A stretch of 64,000 nucleotides of DNA from Flavobacterium crocinum. Lineage in GTDB: Bacteria; Bacteroidota; Bacteroidia; Flavobacteriales; Flavobacteriaceae. The number at the start of each line of letters is the position of its first letter. Within the stretch, counting starts at the first letter, position 1. Positions 42,812 to 52,283 of this stretch are shown in pieces. Made by a program: the position numbers and the translations under genes. Under the pieces are notes generated by a model. It did not search any database and was not told the DNA's origin. It saw only the letters and a list, made by a program, of their open reading frames with translations. The DNA is taken from assembly GCF_003122385.1 (NCBI RefSeq), contig NZ_CP029255.1, forward strand, positions 2,852,001 through 2,916,000, given 5' to 3'.

Positions 42812-44509
42812 TTATGGGTTTTGGGTCAAAGTTCCCGGATATGCATTAATTTCTGATTGCGGAATGTATTGCACGACTCTTAAACTTGTTGCAGGCACAT
42901 CATTCATAGGCAAATGCGGACCTGGATAACGTCGCGTCATAGTTTGCCCATTTCGATATACATCATAACCACGGTGCGCTTCAAAAGCCAATTCCAATTG
43001 ACGTTCTTCATCGATTCTCTGCACAGCATTTGTACTGTTTAAAGAAGTGTAACTGCCACCAATAATGGCTCTTTCGCGAACAATATTCAAATTAGTCAAA
43101 GCATTGCTGTAATCGCCTTTTTTAGCATAAGCTTCAGCAAGATTTAAATACATTTCTGCTAATCGTGAAATAATAGGAGAGTGCAAGTGAGAATCATTAT
43201 CCTGAAGCGAACATTTGGTAATATAATACATTGGATAAACACGGTTTAAAAGCATCATATAATCCTTTTCACCCGTATACGTTTTTCCTTCATAGACAAT
43301 CGAATATTGATTTTCTGCAGCATTTACAGTAGTCAAATTGTAATTTGTAGTACCGATAGTAATATAGAATGAACCATCAGGATTACGTTTTAGAGGTTGT
43401 TGCATATAATTATATCCAGTTTGAGTTCCTCCGGTATTATAAACATCATATATAAAACGGAAAGCTTCTGTTTTGTTTCCTGCAGCATCTGTAGCATATT
43501 GCGGATCAATAAAAGCCCAGCGTGCGTCATTTTTTCCTCCGGCTTTGCGAAGTAAATCTAAATATTTAGCGCTGGCATACATTTCGCCCCAGCCTTGTCC
43601 TTGAATGTTGGCATACATACCACCAATTCCATAATAGTGATCATAGCCCGAAAATTCAGAAGCAACTTGTTTTACAGCAAAAATAGTTTCGGTTTGTTCT
43701 GGAGCGTCGGGAGCATATGTATTGTACTTCATGAAACTATTACGACTCAACATGCTGTAACGCCCGCTAGCAATTACCTTGTTTGAATATTCGATAGACT
43801 GCGTTGCATATTCCTGATTTGGCGTTTCATAAGTGCCGCTCATGTATAAGTAGATTCTGGAAAGCATTGCCTGCGCAGCTTCTTTAGTCGCATAAGCAGC
43901 GGTTTTCCCTTCATTCATTAAAGATTCCGCTTTTTTCAAGTCATTTATAGCTTGCGCATAAGTATCTTTTACAGTAGAACGATCTGGCAATGTTAAATTG
44001 TCTAAATCGGCTGGCAGACCATTTACAATTGGAACTCCTAGATTGGTTTCAGGAGATTGCGCATAAGGTCTTCCATACGTTTTGCATAGGTAGAAATAAA
44101 TCATACCTCTTAAATAATAGGCTTCTCCTAATTGCTGATCTACAGCATCGCTTTCTCCTTCTTTAATAATTTTAATTAAATCACTTGACTGCGAAATAAT
44201 TTTATAGCTATTGTTCCAAAAAACAGATAAACGTCCGTTATTGGTCACATGCTGATAGGATATGAAAGAGTAGAAAGAATCTGTAGAAGTTCCTCTAATC
44301 ATAATATTATCGCCAGGATATTCTCCAACTCTGTGCATTACATCAGACCAGCCTTTAAGCTGTGCATAACAACCATTTAATAAAACTTCGATAGAAGCCT
44401 CTTTATCTTCCTGAATTTTATCTTGTGTATAGGAATTAAAAGGTTCTCTGTCTAACTCACATGAAGACAGGAAACTAATTGCTGTAAATAATAGAAATAT
44501 CTTTTTCAT
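42812..44509 (-). CDS. susD: SusD/RagB-family surface glycan-binding lipoprotein
   Basis: 565 aa. Leader MKKIFLLFTAISFLSSC with a lipobox Cys, N-terminal LDREPFNSYTQDKIQEDKEASIEVLLNGCYAQLKGW and helical TPR-type scaffold (EAYYLRGMIYFYLCKTYGRP, EAQAMLSRIYLYMSG-like, LAEMYLNLAEAYAKKGDYSNALTNLNIVRERA). It caps the SusC channel and binds the incoming glycan on the cell surface. It is 10 bp after the SusC gene. 'susD' names the family; the glycan is not starch. Confidence 0.93.
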   Translation of the reverse strand: MKKIFLLFTAISFLSSCELDREPFNSYTQDKIQEDKEASIEVLLNGCYAQLKGWSDVMHRVGEYPGDNIMIRGTSTDSFYSFISYQHVTNNGRLSVFWNNSYKIISQSSDLIKIIKEGESDAVDQQLGEAYYLRGMIYFYLCKTYGRPYAQSPETNLGVPIVNGLPADLDNLTLPDRSTVKDTYAQAINDLKKAESLMNEGKTAAYATKEAAQAMLSRIYLYMSGTYETPNQEYATQSIEYSNKVIASGRYSMLSRNSFMKYNTYAPDAPEQTETIFAVKQVASEFSGYDHYYGIGGMYANIQGQGWGEMYASAKYLDLLRKAGGKNDARWAFIDPQYATDAAGNKTEAFRFIYDVYNTGGTQTGYNYMQQPLKRNPDGSFYITIGTTNYNLTTVNAAENQYSIVYEGKTYTGEKDYMMLLNRVYPMYYITKCSLQDNDSHLHSPIISRLAEMYLNLAEAYAKKGDYSNALTNLNIVRERAIIGGSYTSLNSTNAVQRIDEERQLELAFEAHRGYDVYRNGQTMTRRYPGPHLPMNDVPATSLRVVQYIPQSEINAYPGTLTQNP

Positions 44510-44519
44510 GATTTTGTTT

Positions 44520-47500
44520 TTAAAGAGTTAAGTTAAGTCCTAATACCACTTTTCTTGTTGAAGGATAGACCTGTGTAGCAACACCGGTAATGGCACCATT
44601 AATTGGTGGGATTTCAGGATCAACACCAGAATAATGTGTAATAGTGAATAAATTTTCTCCAGCGATGTACAATCTTAAATTTGAAATGTAAAGACTCTCG
44701 ATTGGCATATTGTAGCCTAAAGTCACACTTCTCATTTTAAGGTAAGTTCCAGTTTCTAAGAAACGGGAAGAAGCTTTGTTGGAGTTGCTTGGGTTGTTGT
44801 AGATAGCCTGTGGATGCGTTGCAATATCTCCGGGTTTTTCCCAACGGCTCCAGCCACTGTGTAAATTCATTTGATTACGGTCTGTATAAGCTCCATCTGA
44901 ATCAAATTCAGCTCTTGCATAGTTGTAAATTTCTCCGCCAACAGAATAACTGAATATCGCTGCAAAATCGAAATTTTTATAATTTAGATTAGTAGAAAAA
45001 CCTCCAAAAAAGTCCGGAGTATAAGCGCTAATTACTTTTTGATTTTTAGAAGCAGCTGCATAATCGTAAGTTTTCACACGCGCTCCGTTTGCATCTGTTG
45101 TCATCCATTGTGGTTTTCCGTTTTCGGGATCAACGCCAGCCCATTCGGTAAGGTACCAGCTATCAACATCCAATCCTGGTGTGAGCAATTTATTAGCAGA
45201 ACCTGCAATACCGCTTCCGTCACCAACAATAATTTGTGTTTTACCACCGTAAAGACTGGTTACTTTATTTTTGTTTGTTCCAATGTTGGCATCAACAGAC
45301 CATTTAAAGTTGTCGTTTTTAATGATGTCTACATTTATAGAAGCTTCAAAACCTCTATTGTTTACCGCTCCAACGTTTCTCCAAATACTGGTTACTCCAA
45401 TTACGCCCGGAAGTGGTACTTGGTATAAAAGATCAGAAGTGTTTTTATTATAATAATCTAAAGTAATGTTCACACGATTAAACAATCCAATATCCAATCC
45501 GATATCTCCTGTGTATGTTTTTTCCCAGCTTAAATCCGGATTACCCAATTGCGAAATTAAAGCGCCAGGATTTTCATTGTAACTTTGAGAGAAAGAATAC
45601 AAAGGCAGATGCCCGTATAAGCTGTTAGGTCTGTTTCCTACTGAACCATAACTTGCTTTCAATTTTAGGTTATGAATAAAATCGGCATGGAAAAAGCTTT
45701 CTTTATGAATGTTCCAACCGCCGCTTACAGAAAAGAAATTTCCGTATTGTGCATTTTTACCAAAGTTGGAAGCACCGTCACGACGAAAAGAAACCTGTGC
45801 CAAATAACGGTCATCATAAGAATAATTTATATTCGATAATAAAGACTGAACGGCCCATTGTGCTCTTCCTCCGCCTACTTTTTCAGGAACCGCCGCTGCA
45901 TCTGCAACAATAATTCCCGGCGGAATTCCGGTCGCGATTCCGTTACTATATTTAGAGTTGTATTCGTTCCATTCATAACCTGCAACAGCATTAAAACTAT
46001 GTTTATCAAAAGTTTTATTAAATCTTAAAAGCTGGTTGCTGTAAACTCTGTTATAATTACTAAAATAATCTTCAATTCTTCCTTTCACCGCTTCTCCTGA
46101 AGAAGATCTCGGATCTGAGTAATACGTTGAGGTATAACTTCCGAAAATATAATTATTAACCGAAGCAAAAGTCAACCAGTCTGTAAATTTAATGTCGAAA
46201 TCCATGTTGGCACGAACAGTATAACTTTCAGATTCACCATAATTCCACTGTAAATCGTACAGATAATTAGAACCTGTTGTATTTACCCAAGTTGGGTTTG
46301 GAGCATTTCCAACCAAAGTTCCATCTTCTAAATATGGACTATCCCAAGGCATGTTTCCGTACAACGCGCCTACAGAATGCTGTTGGTCAAATGTAGTTTC
46401 TTTAGTTAAATTGATTTGAGGACGTAAAGTAAACCAATTACTTGGCTTGTACTCAAATTTCATTAAACCATTGTATTTTTTATATTCATATCCTTTTATG
46501 GCTCCGGTTTCGTCATAATAGCCAAGAGAAACATAACTTTTAAAATTATCACCGCCTCCGCTGATCGATAAATTATAATCGTTTGCTATTCCTGTTTTAC
46601 TGCCGTTATCCCACCAATCATAGTTTTTGTTTCGCAGTTCAGGAGTCCACCACCAAACATTTTGGAAATCTTCTTTGTTAGCAAAAGAATCATATAAATC
46701 ATATAATTCTGCGCCGTTCATAATGTCAAAATTTCCGTTGTTGATTGTTGTCATTGCAGTTCTTGCAGAAAAACTAATGGCAGGTTTGCCTTTTTTACCG
46801 CTTTTTGTAGTTACTACGATAACTCCGTTTGCTCCCTGCGAACCATAAACGGCTGTAGATGCAGCATCTTTAAGAACAGTAAGAGTTTCGATATCGGCTG
46901 GGTTCATATTTCCAGAGCTGTTTCCAACAATAACGCCGTCAATAACCCAAAGTGGATCAGTGCTTCCGTTTACCGTTGTTCTACCGCGGATAATAATTTT
47001 TCCAACAGATCCAGGCTGTCCTCCGCCTGTATTCACAAAAACACCGGTTGCTTTTCCTGCCAGCATATTTTCTACTGCTGGAGTTGTAACGTCAACGATT
47101 TTTTTGTTGTCTAAAGTTTGAAGAGATCCTGTTAAACTTTCCTTTTTCACTTTGCTGTATCCAACAACGACTACTTCGTCCATTTGTTGGCCAGCTTCTT
47201 TCATAGTGATTTTTAAAGAAGAATTTCCAGCTGGTACTTCCTGTTCCTGCATTCCAAGGAATGAAAATACTAATATGGTTGAAGCGCTTGGCACTTCTAT
47301 GGCAAAACTTCCATCCATATCGGTTTGAACACCAGTTTTACTTCCTTTAATCACAACATTAACTCCAGGGATCGGAGTTCCTTTTTCATCTACTACTTTT
47401 CCTTTTACAATTTTTTGAAATGCCAATAAACTGGTTTTGTTTGAAGCATTTTCATTAATTGGTGCTGCAGAAGCGGCTTGAATACTTAATGTCAGCAATG

Positions 47501-47582
47501 AAAATAATGCCGTTTTTAAGCTTTTTTCAAGTACTGAATGCATTCTAAAAGTTCGAGACTTTTTGGCGAATACTTTTTTCAT
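44520..47582 (-). CDS. susC: SusC-family TonB-dependent outer membrane transporter
   Basis: 1020 aa. Signal region (ATG at 47582; MHSVLEKSLKTALFSLL, 13 residues on, is an alternative start), a CarboxypepD_reg-like domain (IVKGKVVDEKGTPIPGVNVVIKG), a TonB-box-like MDEVVVVGYSKVKKES, a plug (VENMLAGKATGVFVNTGGGQPG) and a 22-strand barrel ending in VVLGLNLTL. It imports oligosaccharides with SusD. It is the first gene of a four-gene operon driven by the cassette at 47723-47806. The substrate is inferred from the neighbours as a GalNAc-containing glycan. Confidence 0.95.
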   Translation of the reverse strand: MKKVFAKKSRTFRMHSVLEKSLKTALFSLLTLSIQAASAAPINENASNKTSLLAFQKIVKGKVVDEKGTPIPGVNVVIKGSKTGVQTDMDGSFAIEVPSASTILVFSFLGMQEQEVPAGNSSLKITMKEAGQQMDEVVVVGYSKVKKESLTGSLQTLDNKKIVDVTTPAVENMLAGKATGVFVNTGGGQPGSVGKIIIRGRTTVNGSTDPLWVIDGVIVGNSSGNMNPADIETLTVLKDAASTAVYGSQGANGVIVVTTKSGKKGKPAISFSARTAMTTINNGNFDIMNGAELYDLYDSFANKEDFQNVWWWTPELRNKNYDWWDNGSKTGIANDYNLSISGGGDNFKSYVSLGYYDETGAIKGYEYKKYNGLMKFEYKPSNWFTLRPQINLTKETTFDQQHSVGALYGNMPWDSPYLEDGTLVGNAPNPTWVNTTGSNYLYDLQWNYGESESYTVRANMDFDIKFTDWLTFASVNNYIFGSYTSTYYSDPRSSSGEAVKGRIEDYFSNYNRVYSNQLLRFNKTFDKHSFNAVAGYEWNEYNSKYSNGIATGIPPGIIVADAAAVPEKVGGGRAQWAVQSLLSNINYSYDDRYLAQVSFRRDGASNFGKNAQYGNFFSVSGGWNIHKESFFHADFIHNLKLKASYGSVGNRPNSLYGHLPLYSFSQSYNENPGALISQLGNPDLSWEKTYTGDIGLDIGLFNRVNITLDYYNKNTSDLLYQVPLPGVIGVTSIWRNVGAVNNRGFEASINVDIIKNDNFKWSVDANIGTNKNKVTSLYGGKTQIIVGDGSGIAGSANKLLTPGLDVDSWYLTEWAGVDPENGKPQWMTTDANGARVKTYDYAAASKNQKVISAYTPDFFGGFSTNLNYKNFDFAAIFSYSVGGEIYNYARAEFDSDGAYTDRNQMNLHSGWSRWEKPGDIATHPQAIYNNPSNSNKASSRFLETGTYLKMRSVTLGYNMPIESLYISNLRLYIAGENLFTITHYSGVDPEIPPINGAITGVATQVYPSTRKVVLGLNLTL

Positions 47583-47722
47583 ACTCTGGTTAGGTTTTGG
47601 TTAATAATTGAGTTTTTTGGTATTGTTGATTACATATTAAAATTTCAGTTTTGTTGACTTTTTTAGGCTAAAAGTGATCAAAAAAGGATAAGAATTTCAA
47701 CGCTAAAATTGTAATTGTTCGA

Positions 47723-47753
47723 CGAAACTATAGATTAAAAAATTATAAAACAA
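47723..47753 (-). promoter_or_regulatory. Promoter of the SusC operon (TTG-N20-TAGTTTCG)
   Basis: On the minus strand a -33 TTG (47751-47753) and a near-consensus -7 box TAGTTTCG (47723-47730) are 20 bp apart, exactly as in the promoter at 50020-50050. The leader before the SusC ATG is about 130 nt. The rest of the 621-bp gap between susC and the CBM9-like gene (47807-48203) is AT-rich with no further element seen. Confidence 0.6.
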
Positions 47754-47769
47754 GAAAAAACAGAAAAAA

Positions 47770-47806
47770 TGTGCTCGAACACACAAAATTTATGTTCTCG
47801 AGCACA
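47770..47806 (-). promoter_or_regulatory. Tandem LacI-type operators upstream of the SusC operon
   Basis: Two near-palindromic 14-mers, TGTGCTCGAACACA (47770-47783) and TGTTCTCGAGCACA (47793-47806), with centres 23 bp apart and the central TCGA usual for LacI-family sites. They lie just upstream of the -33 element rather than over the transcription start. Confidence 0.75.
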
Positions 47807-48203
47807 TAAAATTGTGTTACTGATTTTTTTTCTGATAAAAAGTTGTTGATTTTCTAAAATAAAATGTAAAAAGGACAGTTGTCAGATTTAATCGTATTCT
47901 TAGCGGGAAGTTTTTATTTTTATGGAATATAAAGTGCTTTTATTTTTTAATAAGAATTTCGCAATTGTTTAATTGTAAAGCTAAGAATTAATCAAGTATT
48001 TTTAAAAGTAAAATATATAAGTTTTTTCTTAATCTAATTTTTTTATTGAAGAAATAAAGAAAATCAAAATTAGATTTTCCGAAAAAGTTTGTCTTATTTA
48101 GCGTTTTTAAAATGAGTTAATAATGATTATTTTTTAAAAGTTAAAAACGGAGTTATGAAAGCACTTTTTTCCACTTTTAAAAATTAAGCTAAAAACCTTA
48201 AAA

Positions 48204-48854
48204 ATGAGTTCAGATCTAAAAGTCTATAAAGTTAGTTTCGTTAAACAAAATGAAATAGTAAATATTGAAAATTTGAATCCTGATTTTTGGGAAAAAGCAA
48301 ATTGTCTGACTGACTTTTGTTCGCCTTGGAAAACAGAATCTTTTTCTAAAATTGAGTTTAGAGCACGATGGGATTTGGATTATTTGTATTTTAATTTTCA
48401 AGTTTTCGATTCAGAAGTCTATACCGACAGAAAAGACAATTCTACAGATAGTATCTGCAATTCAGATCGAGTAGAACTGTTTTTTAGGAAAGATGACAAA
48501 CTAAGTCCGTATTATTGTTTAGAAATGGATATAGATACTCGTATTCTTGACTTTGAAGCCTATCCCAAATGGAACTTTGATTATGATTGGAAATGGCCTA
48601 AAGGACATTTAGAAATATATTCGTTTAAAAATCAGGATTCGTTTATTGTTCAAGGAAAAATAAGTACGGCTTCCTTAAAGTCTTTGGGCTTGCTTCAGGA
48701 CAATATTATTGAAACAGGTGTTTACCGAGCTAAATTTTCACAGAATGAAAATTTAGAATACGAACCTACCTGGATTACCTGGGTTAATCCTGATACAGAG
48801 AGTCCAAATTTTCATATTGCCTCTTCATTTGGACAATTTATTCTTGAACAGTAA
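48204..48854 (+). CDS. CBM9-like carbohydrate-binding protein without signal peptide
   Basis: 216 aa. Pattern of the family 9 carbohydrate-binding fold: WEKANCLTDFCSPWKTESFSKIEFRARWDLDYLYFNFQVFD, then SDRVELFFRKDD and LEMDIDTRILDFEAYPKWNFDYDW. Most such domains are exported, but the N terminus MSSDLKVYKVSFVKQNE has no hydrophobic leader, so it should stay in the cytoplasm unless the true start is elsewhere; the upstream DNA offers none. It stands between the SusC operon and the LacI-type gene and converges with the latter (13-bp gap). Confidence 0.75.
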   Translation: MSSDLKVYKVSFVKQNEIVNIENLNPDFWEKANCLTDFCSPWKTESFSKIEFRARWDLDYLYFNFQVFDSEVYTDRKDNSTDSICNSDRVELFFRKDDKLSPYYCLEMDIDTRILDFEAYPKWNFDYDWKWPKGHLEIYSFKNQDSFIVQGKISTASLKSLGLLQDNIIETGVYRAKFSQNENLEYEPTWITWVNPDTESPNFHIASSFGQFILEQ

Positions 48855-48867
48855 TTCTTGAAATAAA

Positions 48868-49908
48868 TTAATAGATATAAAAATCGGCATTTTCGACATT
48901 AATAATGTCAATTGGAAGTAAAATGGTTTCGGGAATTTCTTTGCTGTATAAGAAATGTTCTGCTAATGTGCTTACCCCTAAATACGCTTGTCTTTTCTGG
49001 TTTTGGTGAATTAAAAAATGCAATAATCCCTGATTTAAATAGCTGACATTTTTTTCAATTAAATCGTAACCAATCAAAGCAATTTTTTTATTCTTTAAAT
49101 CCGAAAGAGTCGTTGCAATTTGGTATGCTTTTGAAGTAGTAATAAAAATGCCTTTCAAATTCGGATTTTCTTCAAGGAAATTTAAAAATTTACTTTCAAC
49201 ATTTGGATGTTTTAATTTTAATGTAGTCAGTGAAAAATTATTCAGTTTCTTTTCTTCAAAATAACTTCTGAAACCTTTTTCTTTTTCCTGCATGTGAACT
49301 GCATTCTTTAAGCTTTCGTCGATATGCACAATCGCAATTTGTCCTTCAGTTGAAATTAGGTTCATCAAACTTGCAGCTACACGGCCGCTTTTGTAAAGAT
49401 CTTGTCCAACAAAACATTTAACAGTATTAGATTCAATCTGATTATTGAAAGTGTTGACCATGATGCCGGATTCTTCATAAACCTTAACAGCATCAATTGT
49501 TTCTTTATGAAATACAGGAGCAATTAGAACAGCATCAGGTTCAAGATTTAGCACCACATCATTAGCATTTACAAAAGACTTTTTGCTTTCAGGATTAAAA
49601 TATTGAATGGTAATGTTAACGCTGTAAGGTTTAAATTCCTTTACCGCATCTTGAATTCCGATCACACAAGGAAGCCAGTACGAGTCTATTTCCGGATCGG
49701 GAAGTAGCACACAGATTTTATAAATCTTGGTATTTTTTAAGTTTCTGGCAATTAAATTAGGTTCGTAATCAATAACATTTAAAACCTCATTAATTTTTTC
49801 CAGCGCAGCAGGAGAAACCTTCCCTCTGTTGTGCAGCACACGATCTACGGTTCCTTTAGAAACCCCAGCCATTTGCGCAATATCCTTGATTGTGTACTTT
49901 TTATCCAT
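48868..49908 (-). CDS. LacI-family transcriptional regulator of the glycan locus
   Basis: 346 aa from the ATG at 49908 (MDKKYTIKDIAQMAGVSKG); the open extension to 49935 runs through the promoter. HTH plus hinge at 1-60 (VSKGTVDRVLHNRGKVSPAALEKI), then a type-1 periplasmic-binding-like effector domain (ICVLLPDPEIDSYWL, VGQDLYKSGRVAASLM, ALIGYDLIEKN). It lies between the two arms of the locus, which share a pair of operator palindromes, so it is the obvious binder. The effector is likely a sugar or sugar phosphate of the pathway. Its own -7 box (TATATTTG, 49914-49921) almost touches the ATG. Confidence 0.92.
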   Translation of the reverse strand: MDKKYTIKDIAQMAGVSKGTVDRVLHNRGKVSPAALEKINEVLNVIDYEPNLIARNLKNTKIYKICVLLPDPEIDSYWLPCVIGIQDAVKEFKPYSVNITIQYFNPESKKSFVNANDVVLNLEPDAVLIAPVFHKETIDAVKVYEESGIMVNTFNNQIESNTVKCFVGQDLYKSGRVAASLMNLISTEGQIAIVHIDESLKNAVHMQEKEKGFRSYFEEKKLNNFSLTTLKLKHPNVESKFLNFLEENPNLKGIFITTSKAYQIATTLSDLKNKKIALIGYDLIEKNVSYLNQGLLHFLIHQNQKRQAYLGVSTLAEHFLYSKEIPETILLPIDIINVENADFYIY

Positions 49909-49967
49909 ATAAGCAAATATAGAAACTTTGGTCAAATAAAAGTAAAAAACTTATAATGTTTCAAGCG

Positions 49968-50004
49968 TGTGCTCGAGAACATTATTTTAGTGTGTTCGAG
50001 CACA
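49968..50004 (+). promoter_or_regulatory. Tandem LacI-type operators between the regulator and the kinase gene
   Basis: TGTGCTCGAGAACA (49968-49981) and TGTGTTCGAGCACA (49991-50004), centres 23 bp apart. They are exact reverse complements of the two sites in front of the SusC operon, in reversed order, so relative to each operon the arrangement is identical. Confidence 0.75.
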
Positions 50005-50019
50005 TTTTTTAATTTTTAC

Positions 50020-50050
50020 TTGTTTTATCAAAATATAATCTATAGTTTCG
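50020..50050 (+). promoter_or_regulatory. Promoter of the kinase operon (TTG-N20-TAGTTTCG)
   Basis: TTG at 50020-50022 and TAGTTTCG at 50043-50050, 20 bp apart and preceded by the operator pair. The DNA from operator to -7 box is similar to the SusC cassette read on the minus strand. Leader about 80 nt. Confidence 0.6.
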
Positions 50051-50139
50051 TACAATCAAAAAACAAAATCAAAGTAAATTTACTAACCAAAATATACTTT
50101 AAAACACTGTTTTCTAGTATTTTAATATCATGTTTTTAA

Positions 50140-51231
50140 ATGAAGAAAATTATTGCTTCAGCGCCTGGTCGAACATGTCTTTTTGGAGATCATCAAGATT
50201 ACCTGGGACTGCCTGTTATAGCTTGTGCCATAAATCGAAATATTAAGCTAATAGCAAAGGAAAATCAAACGAATACTTTTGTTCTTAATATGGTCGATAT
50301 TAATGAGATACGAGTTATAGGTATAGATGCTTCTTTCGAAAAATTAGAACCACGTGATTATTTTGCTTCTGCGCTGCGTGTTTTACGAAGATATGGATGC
50401 AAACCTACTGTAGGTTATACTATTACAATTACGGGAGATATTCCAATTAATTCAGGGACTTCAAGTTCATCGGCTTTATTAATGGCATGGATTCGTTTTC
50501 TGATAGAAGCTTTTGGAATCGATCATGAGGTAACTCCCGAATTTCTTTCAAAATTAGGCTACGAGTCTGAAGTTTTGGAACATGGTGAGCCTGGCGGAAT
50601 GATGGATCATTTTAGTATTGGAGTCGGAAATATAGTTTACATTAATACTAAAGAGCCTTTTTCTGTTAAGATTATTGGAAAAAAGTTAGATGGCTTGATA
50701 ACCGGAGTTTCCGGTGTTCCTAAAGAAACTATCGGATTGCTGGGCGAATTAAAAGGAAATGCTTTAATGGCGATAGATATTGTAAAACAAAATTATCCCG
50801 ATTTTGATTTGAATGCCTCAGTAGTTAGTGATTTGGATAAATACAGAAACTGTCTTCCGGATCGCTTGATTCCTTATTTTGAAGCTGCAATCAAAAATTA
50901 CCATTATACAAAAGAAGCTTTGAAGGAGTTTGAAAAACCAGTTTTAGATCTGCGAAAAATTGGTGCTTTGATGAATAATCATCATGAAGTTTTAAGGGAT
51001 TTGCTAAAAATAACTGTTCCAAGAATTGATGCTATGATTAATGCTGCTCTTAAAGCAGGAGCTTACGGTGCAAAAATTGTAGGTTCCGGCGGAGGTGGAA
51101 GTATTGTAGTTGTTGCAGATCCTAAGAAAGAAGAAACTGTAATAGAAGCGATATTAAATGCGGGTGCTAAAGAAGCTTATGCGGTTAGTGTGGATCCCGG
51201 AGTTCGAATAATTGATAATATTGAAAATTAA
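50140..51231 (+). CDS. GHMP-family sugar kinase (galactokinase-like)
   Basis: 363 aa. GHMP motifs: APGRTCLFGDHQDY (8-21), the phosphate loop PINSGTSSSSALLMAW (102-117) and the C-terminal KIVGSGGGGSIVVV (about 309-322). It phosphorylates the anomeric position of a sugar in the cytoplasm. Next to GH109 and NagB genes, GalNAc or another N-acetylhexosamine is a reasonable substrate, but galactose or fucose cannot be excluded from the sequence. It is the first gene of the rightward operon, and only 6 bp separate it from the nucleotidyltransferase that would use its product. Confidence 0.88.
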   Translation: MKKIIASAPGRTCLFGDHQDYLGLPVIACAINRNIKLIAKENQTNTFVLNMVDINEIRVIGIDASFEKLEPRDYFASALRVLRRYGCKPTVGYTITITGDIPINSGTSSSSALLMAWIRFLIEAFGIDHEVTPEFLSKLGYESEVLEHGEPGGMMDHFSIGVGNIVYINTKEPFSVKIIGKKLDGLITGVSGVPKETIGLLGELKGNALMAIDIVKQNYPDFDLNASVVSDLDKYRNCLPDRLIPYFEAAIKNYHYTKEALKEFEKPVLDLRKIGALMNNHHEVLRDLLKITVPRIDAMINAALKAGAYGAKIVGSGGGGSIVVVADPKKEETVIEAILNAGAKEAYAVSVDPGVRIIDNIEN

Positions 51232-51237
51232 AATACA

Positions 51238-52119
51238 ATGCATGATAATTTAGTGATTCTGGCCGGTGGAGCTTCGTCCCGTATGAAAAAAGAAGCGATT
51301 TTAGATAATTTGTCTCCGGAAGAAATTGCTCAGGCAAATGAAAGAAGTAAAGGTTTGATTGGTGTCGGTTCAAGCGGAAGACCTCTTGTGGATTATCTTT
51401 TATGGAATGCCAAAAAAGCAGGTTATAAAAATATTTACATTATAATAGGGGAGCAAGGTGACTTGTTTAAAGAGTTTTATGGAAGTCAGATGAAAAATAA
51501 TGATTTTCATGGATTAAATATTTCATTTGCTATTCAGTATATTCCGGAAGGGAGAGTAAAACCATTTGGAACTGCCGATGCCTTGTTTCAGGCTGTAGAA
51601 CAATATCCGGAACTGAACTCTCAGTTTTATTCCGTTTGCAACAGTGATAATTTGTATTCTGCAGAAGCTTTGCGTGCTTTAAGAGAAACCGAAAGCCCAA
51701 ATGCATTCATAAGTTATGATCGAGATGCAATGGATTTTCCGGCAGAACGTATTTCACGTTTTGCAATTGCAAAATTAGATCAGAACAATCAGTTGCTTGA
51801 TATCTTAGAAAAGCCTTCAGAAGATGTTTTGGAACAATATAAGGATGCAGAGGGAAAGATACGTGTAAGTATGAATGCTTTTAAATTTAATGGTAAAACA
51901 TTATACACTCATTTAAAGAATTGTCCTGTACATCCGGAACGTGATGAAAAGGAATTGCCAACGGTGCTTTTAAACTCTGTTAAAGAAAATCCGCAAACTA
52001 CGCTCGGAATTCCGTTTTCGGAACATGTTCCAGACTTAACTGCTAAAGAAGATATTGCCGATGTAAAAGCATATTTGGCAAAATATTACCCTGATTTAAA
52101 CTGGAATAGCAAAAATTAA
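51238..52119 (+). CDS. Sugar-1-phosphate nucleotidyltransferase
   Basis: 293 aa, Rossmann-like NTP-transferase fold starting LVILAGGASSRMKKEA (6-21) with the nucleotide loop, a long insertion before GLIGVGSSGRPLVDYLLWNAKKAG, VKPFGTADALFQAVE and the metal-binding Asp in VCNSDNLYS. It should activate a sugar-1-phosphate to an NDP-sugar. Coupled to the GHMP kinase, it suggests a salvage or Leloir-like route. The nucleotide and sugar are not readable from sequence. Confidence 0.85.
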   Translation: MHDNLVILAGGASSRMKKEAILDNLSPEEIAQANERSKGLIGVGSSGRPLVDYLLWNAKKAGYKNIYIIIGEQGDLFKEFYGSQMKNNDFHGLNISFAIQYIPEGRVKPFGTADALFQAVEQYPELNSQFYSVCNSDNLYSAEALRALRETESPNAFISYDRDAMDFPAERISRFAIAKLDQNNQLLDILEKPSEDVLEQYKDAEGKIRVSMNAFKFNGKTLYTHLKNCPVHPERDEKELPTVLLNSVKENPQTTLGIPFSEHVPDLTAKEDIADVKAYLAKYYPDLNWNSKN

Positions 52120-52164
52120 CAAAATTTTCATATCTAAATTAGAAATTAAAGAAATTTAATGTAC

Positions 52165-52172
52165 TACTTTTG
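52165..52172 (+). promoter_or_regulatory. Internal -7 box before the permease gene (TACTTTTG)
   Basis: Exact TAnnTTTG in the 164-bp gap before the permease, which may let the permease and NagB genes be expressed apart from the kinase pair. Confidence 0.5.
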
Positions 52173-52283
52173 TTTTGCAAAAAAAATGCAGATATTTGCA
52201 TAAATTACGCATGAGTAATTAAAGCGTTGATTCTAATTTAGATTTTGAAAGAATTCAATCTATAACTAATCAACCCAAAAATT

